A DNA stretch of 6,950 bases from Deltaproteobacteria bacterium (GTDB lineage: Bacteria > Desulfobacterota > Syntrophia > Syntrophales > Smithellaceae), in NCBI GenBank assembly GCA_017860985.1, contig JAGFXG010000235.1:1-6950 (forward strand), read 5' to 3'. Shown here piece after piece: positions 4,275-6,950 of the stretch. Position 1 is the stretch's first letter; the number at the start of each line of letters is the position of its first letter. Under the pieces are notes generated by a model that was given only the letters and a program-made list of their open reading frames with translations, made no database searches and had not been told where the DNA came from. The translations under genes and the position numbers were made by a program.

Positions 4275-6950
4275 TCACAAACGATCCTGTGAGGCCCCTT
4301 CTGCTGCTGTTGCATCGGCTACTTTAGCTGACAGCGATTCGAGGGTGAAGGGTTTCTCAATAAACTGCACACCTTCTTCCAGTACGCCGTGATGGGCAAT
4401 GATGTTGGCCGGGTAGCCGGACATGAACAGCACCTTTATGCCCGGTCGTATCCCAGCGAGTTTGTTTCTTAATTCTTTTCCGCTCATAACCGGCATGACC
4501 ACGTCGGAAATCACAAGATCAATGGATATGGCAGGATTTTCGCAGATTGCTATCGCTTCCATGGGCGTATTTGCGACAATCACATCATAGCCGAGATATT
4601 CCAGCATCCCTTCTGTGATTTTTAGAACCATCGGATCGTCTTCCACAAGCAGTATGCTCCCTTTTCCAGTCAGGACCGGTTCCTTTACCTGTTCTACCTG
4701 AATATTTTTTTCCATGGTCGTAGCCGGTAAATAGATGTTAAACGTTGTCCCATGCGCAGGTTCACTGTATACATTGATCACGCCGTTGTTTTGTTTAACG
4801 ATGCCGTAAACCGTGGCCAACCCCAGTCCGGTTCCTTTGCCGGTTTCCTTGTTTGTGAAAAAAGGTTCAAAAATATTCTGTAAAATGTCTTTATCCATTC
4901 CTGTGCCGTTGTCGCTGACAGACAGACAGACATAGTCCCCGGGGGTAAAGCCTTCATATTTTCCACAATAGAAATCATCTGCGCGCATGTTTGTGGTCGC
5001 AATGGTGAGCCTGCCTCCGCCGGGCATCGCGTCACGTGCGTTCACAGCGAGATTCATGAGGACTTGTTCAATCTGCGACGGATCGATCCTGATCATTCGC
5101 AGATTCTCATCCAGATGACAGGTCAGGTGAACATCTTCCCCGATGAGACTGGCCAGAGCTTTGTTCGTATGGGTAATCATTTCATTCAAGTCGATGACTT
5201 TAGGAGAAATGATCTGCTTGCGGGAGAAAGCCAGCAGTTGTGTTGTGATGTTGCGCGAACGGATGGCTGCTTTTTTGATTTCGGCAATGTCATTCAATAC
5301 GGGATGATTCTCGGACAGCCGCAGTTTGGCAAGATCGGCGTAGCCCAGGATGACGCTAAGCATGTTGTTAAAGTCATGCGCTATCCCTCCCGCGAGGCGT
5401 CCGATGGTTTCCATCTTCTGCGCCTGCACCAGCTGTTTTTCCAGTTTGTCCTTTTCCTGTGCCGTCTTACGCCTTTCACTGATGTCCTTGCTTATGATCA
5501 GAATTCCCGTTACTTCGCCGTTTTCGTCCCGTGTAAAGGTGGCGGTGATTTCCAGCCAGACGGTTCCGCCGTTTTTGTGGTAGGCTTCCACCTCCAGCGT
5601 TTGAGTTCCGAACCGGCGGGGTCTCTTCTGGCTGTCGTAGTCCAGTGCCTCCGCCAGCACTTTTTCCACCATAACTCTGGATTCCGGTGTCAATCTTTCT
5701 CTGGCGGAGAGATTTTTCAGCTCTTCCAGGCTGTAACCTGTAACGCGTTGAATGGACGGGCTTTGATATTTGTATTGTAAGTTTAAATCCAGTGTCGCAA
5801 TGGAATCGCTCATGTTTTCCACAATCATCCGGTAGCGTTTTTCACTATCCCTCAGGGCTTCTTCAGCTTTCTTGCGTTCGGATATGTCCCTCGTCACTCC
5901 CAGGATCTCAAAAGGTTCGCCGTTTTCATCACGGTTGAAACTTATTCTGTTTTCCACCCAGAAGTATTCACCCGTTTTTCGCATGATCTGCAATTCAAAC
6001 GTCACGGTCTTATTCTGGTCAATGGTTTCTCCTCTTGCTTCTTTGGACCGTTCTGCATTCAGTTCTTCGTCCAACATTTGCTTGAGCATTGTGTTGGTGT
6101 CCGGAGGCAGCAGGGACGTAAGGGGCATTTTCATGACCTGTTCGGGCGTAAAACCGGTGATATGCAGGATAGAGGGGCTTAAATAAGTAAATTGCAGATT
6201 GAAATCCATTGTCCAGATGATGTCGCTAATATTATCAGTGATCAGGCGCAGGTGTCTTTCATTTTTCTGAATGATTCGCTCCGCTTCAAGTCGTTTGGTG
6301 ACATCCCTCCCGACCCCGCTGAAGCCGATAGGCTCTCCTGTTGCTGACCGCATCAGCACGATGGATCTTTCGATGTGACGGAGGGAACCATCTTTGGTCA
6401 GGACGGTGTGGTGGATTATGTTTTTTGTTTCACCCGTGCGGTATACTTCATTGGATACCGAGAAGATATACCGATTCTGTTCATTCGGAATGATTTTGCG
6501 GTAATTTATATTTTGAAGTTCTTCACGGGTATAGCCCAGCATCCGGCAAAGCGTGTCATTGAAGAAGATAAAATTGCCCCTGAGATCTGTCTCCAGGTAG
6601 TATTCTTCCATGTTTTTAAGAATAGTCCGGTACTTTGCCTCACTTTGGATGAGGTCCTTTTTTGCCTGCGTGCGCTGAGAAATGTCCCGGACAACGCCAT
6701 GAAAACCAATGGGCTTGCCATTTGCGTCACGCAATAAGGCAACGGACGCTTCCGCATCCAATTTTTCTCTGTTTTTTTTCAAAATCTCCCAGTCGAAACT
6801 TTTGACGGTCTGACCGGTCAGGAACACTTGATGGAAAATATTGTATATCTTTTGGGCGTTGGCTTCATCCACGAGATTCTGGAAATTTAAACCGCGGAGG
6901 TCCTCTTCGTTATAACCTAGCTCGCGGACTACGGCATCGTTGAAAAAAAG
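4275..6950 (-). CDS. Multi-PAS hybrid sensor histidine kinase with C-terminal receiver, N-terminus outside window
   Basis: The frame is open to the right edge. The GTG at 6870-6872 lies inside a PAS domain ([19 protein letters not shown] is encoded before it), so the start is beyond the window. Numbering from that GTG: the end of a first PAS (to about 65), then three complete PAS/PAC units (about 80-195, 205-335, 345-468), each closed by a 'G...RDIS.R..AE' signature. These are followed by HisKA with H499 in [11 protein letters not shown], the HATPase N box (N607, N611 in [10 protein letters not shown]), the G1 box DNGTGMD (654-660) and the G2 box GKGTGLGL (679-686), then a receiver (about 738-855) with E744/D745/D746, phospho-acceptor D790, S818 and K840. 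All catalytic residues are present, so it should be active. No membrane segment is visible in this part, suggesting cytoplasmic sensing unless the missing N-terminus has one. The receiver lacks an output domain, which suggests phosphorelay to an HPt protein elsewhere or autoregulation. The ligand and target are unknown. Confidence 0.95.
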   Translation of the reverse strand, partial: LFFNDAVVRELGYNEEDLRGLNFQNLVDEANAQKIYNIFHQVFLTGQTVKSFDWEILKKNREKLDAEASVALLRDANGKPIGFHGVVRDISQRTQAKKDLIQSEAKYRTILKNMEEYYLETDLRGNFIFFNDTLCRMLGYTREELQNINYRKIIPNEQNRYIFSVSNEVYRTGETKNIIHHTVLTKDGSLRHIERSIVLMRSATGEPIGFSGVGRDVTKRLEAERIIQKNERHLRLITDNISDIIWTMDFNLQFTYLSPSILHITGFTPEQVMKMPLTSLLPPDTNTMLKQMLDEELNAERSKEARGETIDQNKTVTFELQIMRKTGEYFWVENRISFNRDENGEPFEILGVTRDISERKKAEEALRDSEKRYRMIVENMSDSIATLDLNLQYKYQSPSIQRVTGYSLEELKNLSARERLTPESRVMVEKVLAEALDYDSQKRPRRFGTQTLEVEAYHKNGGTVWLEITATFTRDENGEVTGILIISKDISERRKTAQEKDKLEKQLVQAQKMETIGRLAGGIAHDFNNMLSVILGYADLAKLRLSENHPVLNDIAEIKKAAIRSRNITTQLLAFSRKQIISPKVIDLNEMITHTNKALASLIGEDVHLTCHLDENLRMIRIDPSQIEQVLMNLAVNARDAMPGGGRLTIATTNMRADDFYCGKYEGFTPGDYVCLSVSDNGTGMDKDILQNIFEPFFTNKETGKGTGLGLATVYGIVKQNNGVINVYSEPAHGTTFNIYLPATTMEKNIQVEQVKEPVLTGKGSILLVEDDPMVLKITEGMLEYLGYDVIVANTPMEAIAICENPAISIDLVISDVVMPVMSGKELRNKLAGIRPGIKVLFMSGYPANIIAHHGVLEEGVQFIEKPFTLESLSAKVADATAAEGASQDRL

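Noticed and set aside
5064..5780. 238-residue open frame on + opposite the hybrid kinase
   Set aside because: It is fully antisense to the conserved HisKA/PAS region, has no ribosome site and no recognisable domain; it is a by-product of the kinase codons.
1..6950. CRISPR array, insertion sequence, tRNA or rRNA
   Set aside because: No regularly spaced direct repeats, transposase-like frames, terminal repeats or tRNA/rRNA signatures were found.

Overview
The window reads as a piece of a Gram-negative environmental bacterial chromosome with moderate GC content. I infer a Desulfobacterota-like (deltaproteobacterial) or similar organism from the combination of a long TPR protein, a PEP-CTERM-type secreted protein behind a sigma-54-type promoter, and a multi-PAS hybrid histidine kinase. 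That assignment is weak because there is no rRNA or marker gene here.

Layout from left to right: (1) the C-terminal part of a very long tetratricopeptide-repeat protein on + (open at the left edge, ends 1991); (2) a convergent gene on - (2021-2713) for a one-TM YdcF/SanA-like (DUF218) envelope protein; (3) a 363-bp AT-rich intergenic region with a well-spaced -24/-12 (sigma-54) promoter and a 12-bp palindrome; (4) a + gene (3077-3679) for a small secreted protein with a Sec signal peptide and a Cys...Gln pair resembling thioester-domain motifs. Its PEP-CTERM-like hydrophobic/basic tail is still present in the DNA, but in the -1 frame; (5) two consecutive hairpin terminators; (6) a small + gene (from 3939) of unknown function, also broken by an apparent one-base deficit, preceded by a 10-bp inverted repeat and a plausible sigma-70 promoter; (7) on -, from 4275 to beyond the right edge, a hybrid sensor kinase with four PAS units (the first incomplete), HisKA, HATPase and a C-terminal receiver.

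How they may work together is inference. Long TPR proteins, YdcF-like proteins, sigma-54 control and PEP-CTERM proteins are known to co-occur in exosortase/extracellular-matrix loci, and the first half of the window fits that theme. No exosortase, PrsK/PrsR or glycosyltransferase lies inside the window. The hybrid kinase has no visible link to the secreted protein beyond proximity. The most interesting part is 2990-3690: a sigma-54-controlled, thioester-like surface protein whose sorting signal has been thrown out of frame.
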